Shown: positions 8,984-17,323 of the stretch, one piece after another
Numbering within the stretch: the first letter of the stretch is position 1
Layout of the letters: each line of letters begins with the position of its first letter
Source of the DNA: Sulfuritalea sp.
GTDB taxonomy: Bacteria > Pseudomonadota > Gammaproteobacteria > Burkholderiales > Rhodocyclaceae
Assembly: GCA_023229685.1 (NCBI GenBank)
Contig: JALNYT010000001.1
Location: 434,001 to 498,000, forward strand
DNA: 64,000 nucleotides
Direction of reading: 5' to 3'
Notes under the pieces: generated by a model
Told to the model about the DNA's origin: nothing
Databases searched by the model: none
The model's input: only the letters and a program-made list of their open reading frames with translations
Position numbers and translations under genes: made by a program

Positions 8984-11890
8984 ATGGACTTCCTCAAGAT
9001 TCGCGGCGCGCGCACGCACAATCTCAAGAACATCAGCCTCGACCTGCCGAGGAACCGCTTGACGGTTATTACCGGCCTGTCCGGCTCGGGCAAGTCGTCG
9101 CTGGCGTTCGACACGCTGTATGCCGAGGGCCAGCGCCGCTATGTCGAGTCGCTGTCGGCTTATGCGCGGCAGTTTCTGCAGTTGATGGAAAAGCCGGATG
9201 TGGACCTGATCGAAGGGCTGAGTCCGGCGATTTCCATCGAGCAGAAGGCCACCAGCCACAACCCGCGTTCGACCGTCGGCACCGTCACCGAGATCCACGA
9301 CTACCTGCGCCTGCTCTATGCCCGCGCCGGCACGCCGCACTGCCCGGACCACGATCTGCCGCTGGAGGCCAACAGCGTTTCGCAGATGGTCGATCACGTG
9401 CTGGCCCTGCCGGCGGATACCAAATTGATGATCCTCGCCCCGGTGGTCGCCAACCGCAAGGGCGAGCAGCTCGATCTGTTCGCCGAATTGCGGGCGCAGG
9501 GCTTCGTCCGGCTGCGGGTGGATGGCACGGTGCATGACATCGACAACCTGCCGAAACTGGCCAAGACGCAGAAGCACACCATCGATATCGTGGTGGATCG
9601 CCTCAAGGTGCGGCCGGACGTGCGCCAGCGCCTGGCGGAGAGCTTCGAGACCGCGCTGATGCACGCCGAAGGCCGCGCCCTGGCGGTGGAAATGGATACC
9701 GGCAGGGAATACCTGTTCTCGTCCAAGTTTGCCTGCCCGGTATGCAGCTACGCCCTGCAGGAACTCGAGCCGCGGCTGTTCTCCTTCAACAACCCGATGG
9801 GCGCCTGCCAGAAGTGCGACGGCCTCGGCCAGATCCAGTTCTTCGATCCGGCGCGGGTGGTCGCCTATCCACACCTGAGCCTCGCCGCCGGAGCGATCAA
9901 GGGCTGGGACCGGCGCAACCAGTTCTATTTCCAGATGCTGGAATCGCTCGCCGCGCATTACACCATCGACACCAATATTCCGTTCGAAAAACTGCCGGCC
10001 GCGACCACCAACCTGGTGCTCTACGGCTCGGGCAAGGAGCAGATCAAGTTCAAGTACCTCAACGAAAAGGGATCACGCTTCGAGCGCACGCATGCCTTCG
10101 AGGGCATCATTCCGAGTCTCGAGCGCCGCTACCGCGAAACCGACTCGATGGCGGTGCGCGAAGAACTGTCGAAATACCTCAACAATAAGCCCTGCCCCGA
10201 GTGCGACGGCATGCGCCTGCGCCGCGAGGCGCGCCATGTCTTTGTCGGCGGCAAGACCATCTCCGACATCAGCCGCCTGTCGCTGATCAATTGCCGCGAC
10301 TTCTTCAACCTGCTGACGCTGACCGGGCAAAAGGCCCAGGTCGGCGAAAAGATCCTCAAGGAAATCACCGCCCGATTGTCCTTCCTGATCAACGTCGGCC
10401 TCGATTACCTCTCGCTCGACCGCTCGGCGGAAACGCTCTCCGGCGGCGAAGCGCAGCGCATCCGCCTGGCCTCGCAGATCGGCTCGGGCCTCACCGGCGT
10501 CATGTACGTGCTCGACGAGCCTTCGATCGGTCTGCACCAGCGCGACAATGCGCGACTGCTGGAAACGCTGACGCGCCTGCGCGATCTGGGCAACACGGTG
10601 ATCGTGGTCGAACATGATCTGGAAGCCATCGAGTCGGCCGACTACGTCGTGGACATGGGCCCCGGCGCCGGCGAGCATGGCGGCCATGTGGTGGCCGAAG
10701 GCACGCCGGCACAGGTCGCCGCCAACAGCGCATCGATGACCGGCGCCTTCCTTTCCGGCCGGCGCGAGATCGCGATTCCGACCAAACGCACGCCACCCGA
10801 TGCGCTGCGCGAACTCAGGATTCTCGATGCCAGCGGCAACAACCTGAAGCGCGTCGATCTGCACATTCCGGTGGGCTTGTTCACCTGCATCACCGGCGTT
10901 TCCGGCTCGGGCAAATCGACCCTGATCAACGACACGCTGTATGCCGCTGCCGCCCGCCATCTTTACGGCTCGGCGGTCGAGCCGGCGCCGCATCGCGAGA
11001 TCGAGGGTCTCGAATTCTTCGACAAGGTGATCAACGTCGACCAGTCGCCGATCGGCCGCACGCCGCGCTCCAATCCGGCCACCTACACCGGCCTGCTGAC
11101 ACCGATCCGCGAGCTTTTCGCCGGCGTGCCGCAGTCGCGCGAACGCGGTTACAGCCCCGGGCGCTTTTCCTTCAACGTCAAGGGCGGCCGCTGCGAAGCC
11201 TGTCAGGGCGACGGCATGATCAAGGTGGAAATGCACTTCCTGCCCGACATCTTCGTCCCCTGCGATGTCTGTCACGGCAAGCGCTACAACCGCGAAACGC
11301 TGGAAGTCCGCTACAAGGGCAAGACCATCCACGAAGTGCTCAACATGACCGTGGAACAGGCGCGCGAATTCTTCGAAGCGGTGCCGGTGGTCGCGCGCAA
11401 ATTGCAGACCCTGGTGGACGTAGGCCTGTCCTACATCCAGCTCGGGCAATCGGCCACCACGCTGTCCGGCGGCGAGGCGCAACGCGTCAAGCTGGCGCTG
11501 GAACTTTCCAAGCGCGATACCGGTCGCACTTTGTATATTTTGGACGAGCCGACCACCGGCCTGCATTTCCAAGACATCGAGATGCTGCTCTCGGTGCTGC
11601 ACCGTCTACGCGACCACGGCAACACCGTCGTGGTCATCGAGCACAACCTCGACGTGATCAAGACTGCAGACTGGGTGGTCGACCTCGGTCCCGAAGGCGG
11701 CGACGGCGGCGGCCGCATCATTGCCACCGGCACGCCGGAAGAGGTGGCGCAGGTAAAGGGCAGCTATACGGGCCGCTATCTCGCCCGCTATCTCGCCCGC
11801 TTTCTCGCCAAGCGGCTGGCAGCCACAGCAGCGCGGAAGCCCGTAGCCAGGCCGGCAAACTCAATTCGAAAAAGGAAAACTTCCTCATGA
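8984..11890 (+). CDS. uvrA: excinuclease ABC subunit A
   Basis: 968 residues. UvrA is the ATP-driven damage-recognition subunit of nucleotide excision repair; a dimer loads UvrB on lesions. Visible are both ABC ATPase modules: Walker A GLSGSGKSSLAF (about 32-43) and GVSGSGKSTLIN (about 640), both LSGGEAQR signatures, and two zinc modules (CPVC...CQKC near 250-290; CEAC...CDVC near 735-765). After the usual end near GSYTG there is an extra tail of about 35 residues, RYLARYLARFLAKRL and a basic stretch, encoded by a short tandem duplication at about 11775-11810. The stop overlaps the next ATG by 4 bp. The start is fixed by MDFLKIRGARTHNLKNI. Confidence 0.98.
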   Translation: MDFLKIRGARTHNLKNISLDLPRNRLTVITGLSGSGKSSLAFDTLYAEGQRRYVESLSAYARQFLQLMEKPDVDLIEGLSPAISIEQKATSHNPRSTVGTVTEIHDYLRLLYARAGTPHCPDHDLPLEANSVSQMVDHVLALPADTKLMILAPVVANRKGEQLDLFAELRAQGFVRLRVDGTVHDIDNLPKLAKTQKHTIDIVVDRLKVRPDVRQRLAESFETALMHAEGRALAVEMDTGREYLFSSKFACPVCSYALQELEPRLFSFNNPMGACQKCDGLGQIQFFDPARVVAYPHLSLAAGAIKGWDRRNQFYFQMLESLAAHYTIDTNIPFEKLPAATTNLVLYGSGKEQIKFKYLNEKGSRFERTHAFEGIIPSLERRYRETDSMAVREELSKYLNNKPCPECDGMRLRREARHVFVGGKTISDISRLSLINCRDFFNLLTLTGQKAQVGEKILKEITARLSFLINVGLDYLSLDRSAETLSGGEAQRIRLASQIGSGLTGVMYVLDEPSIGLHQRDNARLLETLTRLRDLGNTVIVVEHDLEAIESADYVVDMGPGAGEHGGHVVAEGTPAQVAANSASMTGAFLSGRREIAIPTKRTPPDALRELRILDASGNNLKRVDLHIPVGLFTCITGVSGSGKSTLINDTLYAAAARHLYGSAVEPAPHREIEGLEFFDKVINVDQSPIGRTPRSNPATYTGLLTPIRELFAGVPQSRERGYSPGRFSFNVKGGRCEACQGDGMIKVEMHFLPDIFVPCDVCHGKRYNRETLEVRYKGKTIHEVLNMTVEQAREFFEAVPVVARKLQTLVDVGLSYIQLGQSATTLSGGEAQRVKLALELSKRDTGRTLYILDEPTTGLHFQDIEMLLSVLHRLRDHGNTVVVIEHNLDVIKTADWVVDLGPEGGDGGGRIIATGTPEEVAQVKGSYTGRYLARYLARFLAKRLAATAARKPVARPANSIRKRKTSS

Positions 11891-12219
11891 CCAGCTTCGA
11901 AAACTACTCCCGCGAAGCCCGACAAATCGAGCACGAAATCGAGACCAAAGGAGTGATCCTGGGCATTGACTGGAACGATGCCGCGCAAGTGCGCGAACTG
12001 GCCCGTGAGGCACTGGACTGCAAGCTCGGGCAAGATAACTGCGAGCCCGACGATCCGGCAGATCGCGCCCGCATCGAACTCTTCGGTCTCGCCCAACTGA
12101 TGCTGACCGTGATGAAGGAGAGCGCCAACGCCGATGTCCATACCCATGGCGGCACGGCGTGGAAAGCCTTCGCCCATGCCTTGTGGGATGAGCATGATCT
12201 TCGCGAGGGAAAGACCTGA
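11887..12219 (+). CDS. small protein of unknown function, coupled to uvrA
   Basis: 110 residues, acidic and mostly helical, with no signal peptide or membrane helix. Its ATG overlaps the uvrA stop (ATGA), so it is translationally coupled to uvrA. Seen in the sequence: REARQIEHEIETKGVILGIDW near the start and HTHGGTAWKAFAHALWDEHDL near the end. I do not recognise the family. The position hints at a link to DNA repair, but coupling alone does not prove it. Confidence 0.65.
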   Translation: MTSFENYSREARQIEHEIETKGVILGIDWNDAAQVRELAREALDCKLGQDNCEPDDPADRARIELFGLAQLMLTVMKESANADVHTHGGTAWKAFAHALWDEHDLREGKT

Positions 12220-12328
12220 GGCGACCTTTCGCTGCTGACTCGAACCCTGGCTTGGGCTAGACTTCTCGACAGCAGCGGCGAGCCGCTGTTATCGACTGAA
12301 TTGTTCATCAGGAAGGCGGGCCCATCTC

Positions 12329-12685
12329 ATGAAGAAGTCACTACTCACCTTGACCTTGTACCTTGCCCTGACAGCATCCGCGAGCGGACAGGAGCCGGCA
12401 GAATGGGTGCAGACAACCGGATCGGCCGAACTCACGCGCGCGTCCGAGGTCATGATCGCTCCGACCAGCAAGAATATGTCCATCAGGCTTCCCCTCACAG
12501 TGAGGAGCGGGGAAATCATTTCGATCCAGTACGAAGACTCCGGGAATACGGTCTCGGATAGTTTCATGGTGACCGGAATCACCATCATGGGCGACACCTG
12601 TTCCCTTGAAAGCAAGCACAACACGGCGACTGGCACGGCGCTCAGCGACATGATCTATGCGCGGTCATGCAAGAAGCTTAAATAG
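12329..12685 (+). CDS. small secreted protein of unknown function
   Basis: 118 residues with a signal peptide (MKKSLLTLTLYLALTASASG, cut near residue 20). The mature part is about 98 residues, beta-rich, with two Cys (near 92 and 113) that could form a disulfide. A ribosome-like AGGAAGG lies about 11 bp upstream. No family recognised. It is followed 4 bp later by the amidohydrolase gene, also exported, so the two may work together outside the cytoplasm. Confidence 0.6.
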   Translation: MKKSLLTLTLYLALTASASGQEPAEWVQTTGSAELTRASEVMIAPTSKNMSIRLPLTVRSGEIISIQYEDSGNTVSDSFMVTGITIMGDTCSLESKHNTATGTALSDMIYARSCKKLK

Positions 12686-12689
12686 CCCC

Positions 12690-13523
12690 ATGCGCCGTCA
12701 TCGCGCCGGATGGGTCGCTGCACTGCTGGTGATCGCCACCGCGCCGCTGGTCCGTGCCGCCGACCCGGCGCCGCTCCCGATCTTCGATGCCCACCTGCAC
12801 TACAACTGGGAGCCGGTGCCGTATTACCCGCTGGACAAGGTACTGACGCTGTTCCGGCAGCAGAACATCACCGGGATACTGGCCACCAGCCGGCCCAATG
12901 ACGGCACCCGCGCCCTCTACGAAGCGAAACCCAAGGGCCTCTGGGTGGTGCCCTTCATCCGTCCCTACCGCGTGCGCGCCGATATCCAGACCTGGATGAA
13001 TGACGCCTCGATTCAGGACCTGATCGAAACCGAGTACCGGCGCGGCTACTATGTCGGCATCGGCGAGTTCCATCTCTCGGGCCAGGCCGCGGCGACAAAA
13101 TGGGTCAAACGCACGGTGGATTTCTCGGTCGAAAAGAATCTCTACCTGCATGCCCACGCCGATGACGAAGCACTCGAAATTCTCTTCGCCCACAACCCGA
13201 AGGCCAGGATCGTCTGGGCCCACACCGGCTTTTCCACCGCGCCGGACAAGGTCGCCGCCTATCTGGAGCGCTACCCGGCGCTGTGGTGCGAGCTTTCCTA
13301 TCGCTATGGCATCACGTCCGGCGGCAAACTGACGCCGGAATGGAAGGCTCTGTTCGAGCGCTACCCGGACCGCTTCCTGCTCGGCTCCGACACATGGATC
13401 AATGAACGCTGGGACAGCTACGGCAGCACCATGAGCGACTACCGCTCGTGGCTGGCGCAACTGCCGAGGGACGTCGCCGAGAAGATCGCCTTTCGCAACG
13501 CCGAGCGCCTGTTCCGCCGCTGA
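12690..13523 (+). CDS. secreted amidohydrolase-family (TIM-barrel) metal-dependent hydrolase
   Basis: 277 residues. A signal peptide (RRHRAGWVAALLVIATAPL, cut after RAA-like residues) precedes IFDAHLHYNW, the HxH metal motif of amidohydrolase superfamily barrels. Later come EFHLSGQ, LYLHAHADD with the next metal histidine, VWAHTGF, and LLGSDTW with the catalytic Asp. This order fits the amidohydrolase 2 group (TatD/decarboxylase-like). The substrate is unknown; export to the periplasm is unusual for the group. The start at ATG 12690 gives a clean signal peptide; an upstream in-frame start at 12657 would overlap the preceding gene. Confidence 0.8.
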   Translation: MRRHRAGWVAALLVIATAPLVRAADPAPLPIFDAHLHYNWEPVPYYPLDKVLTLFRQQNITGILATSRPNDGTRALYEAKPKGLWVVPFIRPYRVRADIQTWMNDASIQDLIETEYRRGYYVGIGEFHLSGQAAATKWVKRTVDFSVEKNLYLHAHADDEALEILFAHNPKARIVWAHTGFSTAPDKVAAYLERYPALWCELSYRYGITSGGKLTPEWKALFERYPDRFLLGSDTWINERWDSYGSTMSDYRSWLAQLPRDVAEKIAFRNAERLFRR

Positions 13524-14198
13524 TCAGTTCGAGATGGACGGCGCCGGCGGGTGCAACTCGCCCGACTCGATCACCCGACTGACCGGCGTTGAAGCCAGCG
13601 CCGCGTCGAGCAGGGCATGGGCAATTGCTGCCGGCGTCACCGCCCGCCAGCGCCGCGGAATCAGCGGGCTCAGCACACGCGCAAATGTCAGGCTTAGGCG
13701 TTCGCCGGGCCTGCTCTCTGCGCGATCGGCATCAATCAGGGATGGCCGCACGATCGTGTAGCCGGGATAGTCGAGTGCTCGAATTGAATCTTCGGCCTCA
13801 CCCTTGGTACGCAGATAGAAGTTTCCAGATCGCGCATCTGCCCCGAGCGACGAGTTCAGCGCAAAACGCGTTGCGCCGGCGGCCCGCGCGAGGCGCGCAA
13901 TGCGCAGCGGCAGGTCCCGATCGACGGCCGCGAATTTCTCTTTCGACCCTGCCGCGCGCAATGTCGTGCCCAAAGTGCAGACCACGACATCGACTCGCCA
14001 CCACGGCGCATCCTCGGGCAAGGCGTCGAAGTCGACCACCACGTTGCTGAGCTTGGCCGCAGCGGGCAAGGGACGCCGCGTCAGCGCCACCACTTCGGCG
14101 ACACGCTGGTCCCCCAGCGCCTGCGCCAGTACCCTCCGGCCCACCTCACCGCTGGCGCCGACCAGCAGCAGGCGTAGAGTCCCTGTCGATTCAGCCAT
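13524..14198 (-). CDS. NAD(P)-binding Rossmann protein (TIP30/NmrA-like)
   Basis: 224 residues. The N-terminal LLLVGASGEVGRRVLAQAL is a GxxGxxG dinucleotide-binding loop of the atypical short-chain dehydrogenase class; DVVVCTLGTTLRAAGSKEKFAAVD, RFALNSSLGADARS and FYLRTKGEAEDSIRAL (YxxxK-like) resemble the oxidoreductase HTATIP2/TIP30-type proteins of bacteria. It probably binds NADPH; whether it is an enzyme or a redox-sensing regulator is unclear. It converges on the amidohydrolase with stops adjacent at 13523/13524 and lies 45 bp downstream of the methyltransferase start-side gene on the same strand. Confidence 0.78.
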   Translation of the reverse strand: MAESTGTLRLLLVGASGEVGRRVLAQALGDQRVAEVVALTRRPLPAAAKLSNVVVDFDALPEDAPWWRVDVVVCTLGTTLRAAGSKEKFAAVDRDLPLRIARLARAAGATRFALNSSLGADARSGNFYLRTKGEAEDSIRALDYPGYTIVRPSLIDADRAESRPGERLSLTFARVLSPLIPRRWRAVTPAAIAHALLDAALASTPVSRVIESGELHPPAPSISN

Positions 14199-14243
14199 GC
14201 CGGCTCCCGGTCAGTTTTTCAGCGTGCGCAGACGAACCCAAGC

Positions 14244-14879
14244 TCACGGACGATCCTCCTTGCGCCAGACGCTGGCCAGCCAGGCTTGCTGCTCGCGGGG
14301 CAAGCCGGGCGGCCGGTAGTAGTGCTCCAGTTCGGCGAAGCCGGCGGCAGCCAGATGGCCGCGCCATGCAGCGAGATCGTAATAGGCGCCGTAGCGCTCG
14401 CCGTTGATGCTCTCCTCATTGTTGCCACGCGGATTCGAGCTGAACAACACGCCTTCCGGCTTCAGCGTCGCGTGCAGTTGCCGCAACACGCGCGGCAACT
14501 CCTGGCTCGGCACGTGAAACAGCGAGGCGTTGGCGAACACCCCGTCAAACCAGGCATCAGGCAGTTGCAGCTGAAGGAAATCCTGTTGCCAGACTTCGCA
14601 AGCGCTATGGCTCCGCGCCATGTCAGCCAATGCTTGCGCCCCTTCGAGACCAATGGCGCGATGTCCGCGCTTTGCAAATGCCGGCAAGTCGCGCCCGGGG
14701 CCGCAGCCAAAGTCGAGGATCGTGAATGGCGGCGCGGCCAGAATATGGCGTAGCAGCGCCTCGATGTTCTGCTCCACGTCATGGTGGCGCGTGCCTTCCC
14801 AAAAGGCCTGTGCCCGCGTGTGGTAATGGTCGAGGGTGCGGCCGACGATTTGCTGCAGTGTCTCTGGATCGAGTTTCAT
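14244..14879 (-). CDS. class I SAM-dependent methyltransferase
   Basis: 211 residues. Motif I reads ILDFGCGPGRDLPAF, followed by the acidic residue of motif II (GLEGAQALADMA) and motif III/IV (FDGVFANASLFHVPSQELPRVLRQLHATLKPEGVLF). These are the SAM-binding features of the Methyltransf_11/25 group. The substrate is not predictable. ATG 14879 is the only good start. It may be co-transcribed with the Rossmann gene downstream (45-bp gap). Confidence 0.85.
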   Translation of the reverse strand: MKLDPETLQQIVGRTLDHYHTRAQAFWEGTRHHDVEQNIEALLRHILAAPPFTILDFGCGPGRDLPAFAKRGHRAIGLEGAQALADMARSHSACEVWQQDFLQLQLPDAWFDGVFANASLFHVPSQELPRVLRQLHATLKPEGVLFSSNPRGNNEESINGERYGAYYDLAAWRGHLAAAGFAELEHYYRPPGLPREQQAWLASVWRKEDRP

Positions 14880-14910
14880 GAATTCAATGCTTCCCGGATT
14901 GGACGCAGCT

Positions 14911-14943
14911 TGCCCGGTCGCCGTGCCGCCAGCGCCGACTCCT
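14911..14943 (-). repeat. copy of the 25-bp dispersed repeat
   Basis: On the minus strand it reads GGAGTCGGCGCTGGCGGCAC followed by GGCGACCGGGCAAG. It fills most of the 87-bp gap between the methyltransferase and the DUF599 gene. Confidence 0.55.
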
Positions 14944-14966
14944 GTGTGGACAAACGGGAAGCCCGC

Positions 14967-15650
14967 CTATGGAGCTTCCGCGGCGGACACGCTGCGGTCC
15001 AGATGGTAGAGGGTGACGACCAATCCTACCGTGGCCACGGCCAGGAAAGCCGGGCCGAACAACCAGAACACCAATGGAATGGCGAAGAAGAACGCGCGCA
15101 TGCCGATCGCGAACAAATTGCCGGCGCGGTTGAGACGATGGGCGACGCTGTATGGTGAAAGCGCGTGGTGCGCGTCATGCTGCGGCACGTTGATCATGAA
15201 CACAACATGATTCACCAGCCGCACCGCCATGGCGAAGGCAAAAAACGCGATGATGAAGTCGAGCAACAAGGCGAGTACCTTGATGATCCAGATTTCGGCG
15301 GCGTGAGAACCGACAGCATTGAGCACATGCCAGCTCCGCGCGATATTCTCCGCCTGGCCGGAGAGCGTCAGTGTGCCGATGATGAGCAAGGTCGCCGTCG
15401 AGGCCATGAGGCTTGCGCCCATGATGAAGTTGCGCAGCGTCTGCACCGCCATGACATCCTTCGACGGGTTGTTCATCACGTTGGCAACCCAAAGGCTGCG
15501 GGCCAGTTGATTTACGCCGTGGATGGTGTAAGTCGGGTCGCGGCGCACCTTCTGCCACAGAAACAGGTAATACAGCGTGATCATGGCCGCACTCCCGGCA
15601 AAGGCGGCGATGTCCGGCCCGAATTCTCCGCCCCATCTCATGACGTCCAT
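14967..15650 (-). CDS. DUF599-family membrane protein
   Basis: 227 residues with about four membrane segments. The features LYYLFLWQKVRRDPTYTIHGVN near the start, the ARSLWVANVM-N-x-DVMAVQTLRNFIMGASLMASTA block, and FRLVNHVVFMINVP-like and MRAFFFAIPLVFWLFGP segments are those of the DUF599 family. Its function is not known. ATG 15650 is used; MRWGGEF at 15641 is an alternative. It stands alone, with the pntAB operon upstream on the same strand separated by 242 bp and a terminator. Confidence 0.82.
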   Translation of the reverse strand: MDVMRWGGEFGPDIAAFAGSAAMITLYYLFLWQKVRRDPTYTIHGVNQLARSLWVANVMNNPSKDVMAVQTLRNFIMGASLMASTATLLIIGTLTLSGQAENIARSWHVLNAVGSHAAEIWIIKVLALLLDFIIAFFAFAMAVRLVNHVVFMINVPQHDAHHALSPYSVAHRLNRAGNLFAIGMRAFFFAIPLVFWLFGPAFLAVATVGLVVTLYHLDRSVSAAEAP

Positions 15651-15814
15651 CGTTAACTATTCCTCGCGATTCAAGAGTTGACCTGGTCGGCCTGCTGAAT
15701 CTCCAAGGTCAGGCCACCCAGCCTCGCCGCATAGTGTAGCCCGAGTTGATGCAGGGGACAGCGATCACGAAATTCGGGGGGATACCGTCCCCGCCGGAGT
15801 GCTGAGGACATAAG

Positions 15815-15846
15815 AAAAACGCCACGGCAAGCCGTGGCGCTTTTGT
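15815..15846. terminator. bidirectional intrinsic terminator after pntB
   Basis: A perfect 8-bp stem, GCCACGGC/GCCGTGGC (15821-15838) with an AA loop, is flanked by an A-run on the left and a T-run on the right, so it can end transcripts in both directions. It lies 47 bp past the pntB stop and should end the leftward pntA-pntB transcript. The rest of the gap to 15651 shows nothing clear. Confidence 0.85.
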
Positions 15847-15892
15847 CTCGCGCGACCGACTGCTCAGCTGCGCATGGTCCCGCTGCCGGCGA

Positions 15893-17311
15893 TCAGGCGG
15901 ACTTCAGCGCCACCAGCACTTCGTCCAGCATCTTCTTGGCATCGCCGAACAGCATGCGATTGTTTTCCTTGTAGAAGAGCGGATTGTCCACGCCCGCATA
16001 GCCGGTGGCCATGCTGCGCTTCATCACGATCGAGGTCTTGGCCTTCCACACTTGCAGCACCGGCATGCCGGCGATGGGACTCGACGGGTCTTCCTCGGCA
16101 GCGGGGTTCACGATGTCGTTGGCGCCGATGATCATGGCGACGTCGGTGTTCGGGAAGTCCTCGTTCAACTCGTCCATTTCGAGCACGATGTCGTAGGGCA
16201 CCTTGGCCTCGGCCAGCAGCACGTTCATGTGGCCGGGCATGCGCCCCGCCACCGGGTGAATACCGAAGCGCACGTTGACGCCCTTCTCGCGCAGGACTTT
16301 GGTGATTTCATAGACCGTGTGCTGGGCCTGCGCCACCGCCATGCCATAGCCGGGGACGATGATCACGTTCTTCGATTCGCGCAGCAACTCCGCTGTTTCC
16401 GCGGCCAGGATGGGATTGACCTCGCCTGCCGGCTGCACGCCGCCCGCGGGTGCGGGCGCGCCGCCTTCGGAGCCGAATCCGCCCGCGATCACGCTGATGA
16501 AATTGCGATTCATCGCCCGGCACATGATGTAAGACAGAATCGCGCCGCTCGAACCGACCAGCGCACCGACGACGATCAAGAGGTCGTTCGACAGCATGAA
16601 GCCGGTGGCCGCCGCCGCCCAGCCGGAATAGCTGTTGAGCATCGAAATCACCACCGGCATGTCGGCGCCACCGATCGCCATCACCATGTGGATGCCGAAC
16701 AGCAGCGCGATCACGGTCATCACGATCAGGGGCATCATGCCCGCGTCGATCGATTCGGCGTGCAGGAACTCCCGCCCGAACCAGATCACGATCAGCAGGC
16801 CGGCGAGGTTCATCCAGTGGCGCCCCGGCAGCAGCAGGGTTTTTCCGCCGATCTTCCCGGAGAGCTTGCCGAAGGCGATCACCGAGCCGGTGAAGGTCAC
16901 CGCGCCGATGAGGATGCCGATGTATATCTCCATTTCGTGTATCGACTTCGCGGCGCCGCTGAATTCCGCCGAGGCCGCCGGGTCGATGTAATTGGCAAAG
17001 CCGACCAGCATCGCCGCCAGGCCGACCAGACTGTGCATCAGCGCCACCAGTTCGGGCATCTGCGTCATTCTCACGACGCGCGAGGCGTACAGACCGATGC
17101 TGCCGCCGAGCACCATCGCGCCGATGATCCAGGCATAGCCGGCCGACGTGACCTGCGGCCCGGAAACCGTCGCCAGCACGGCGATGGTCATGCCGATCAT
17201 GCCGTACAGATTGCCGCGCCTCGAACTCTCCGGATTGGAGAGACCGCCGAGGCTGAGGATGAAGAGTATTGTCGCTCCGACGTAGGAGGCAGTAGCAAGA
17301 GTTGCGGTCAT
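15893..17311 (-). CDS. pntB: NAD(P) transhydrogenase subunit beta
   Basis: 472 residues. About nine membrane helices (domain II) lead to the C-terminal NADP(H)-binding domain III, with IIVPGYGMAVAQAQH, RFGIHPVAGRMPGHMNVLLAEA, IGANDIVNPAA, IAGMPVLQVWKAK and MKRSMATGYAGVDNPLF, all standard for PntB. With PntA it forms the inner-membrane pump that uses proton motive force to move hydride from NADH to NADP+. It begins 12 bp after the pntA stop with a GGAG ribosome site. Confidence 0.97.
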   Translation of the reverse strand: MTATLATASYVGATILFILSLGGLSNPESSRRGNLYGMIGMTIAVLATVSGPQVTSAGYAWIIGAMVLGGSIGLYASRVVRMTQMPELVALMHSLVGLAAMLVGFANYIDPAASAEFSGAAKSIHEMEIYIGILIGAVTFTGSVIAFGKLSGKIGGKTLLLPGRHWMNLAGLLIVIWFGREFLHAESIDAGMMPLIVMTVIALLFGIHMVMAIGGADMPVVISMLNSYSGWAAAATGFMLSNDLLIVVGALVGSSGAILSYIMCRAMNRNFISVIAGGFGSEGGAPAPAGGVQPAGEVNPILAAETAELLRESKNVIIVPGYGMAVAQAQHTVYEITKVLREKGVNVRFGIHPVAGRMPGHMNVLLAEAKVPYDIVLEMDELNEDFPNTDVAMIIGANDIVNPAAEEDPSSPIAGMPVLQVWKAKTSIVMKRSMATGYAGVDNPLFYKENNRMLFGDAKKMLDEVLVALKSA

Positions 17312-17323
17312 GGATCGTCTCCG

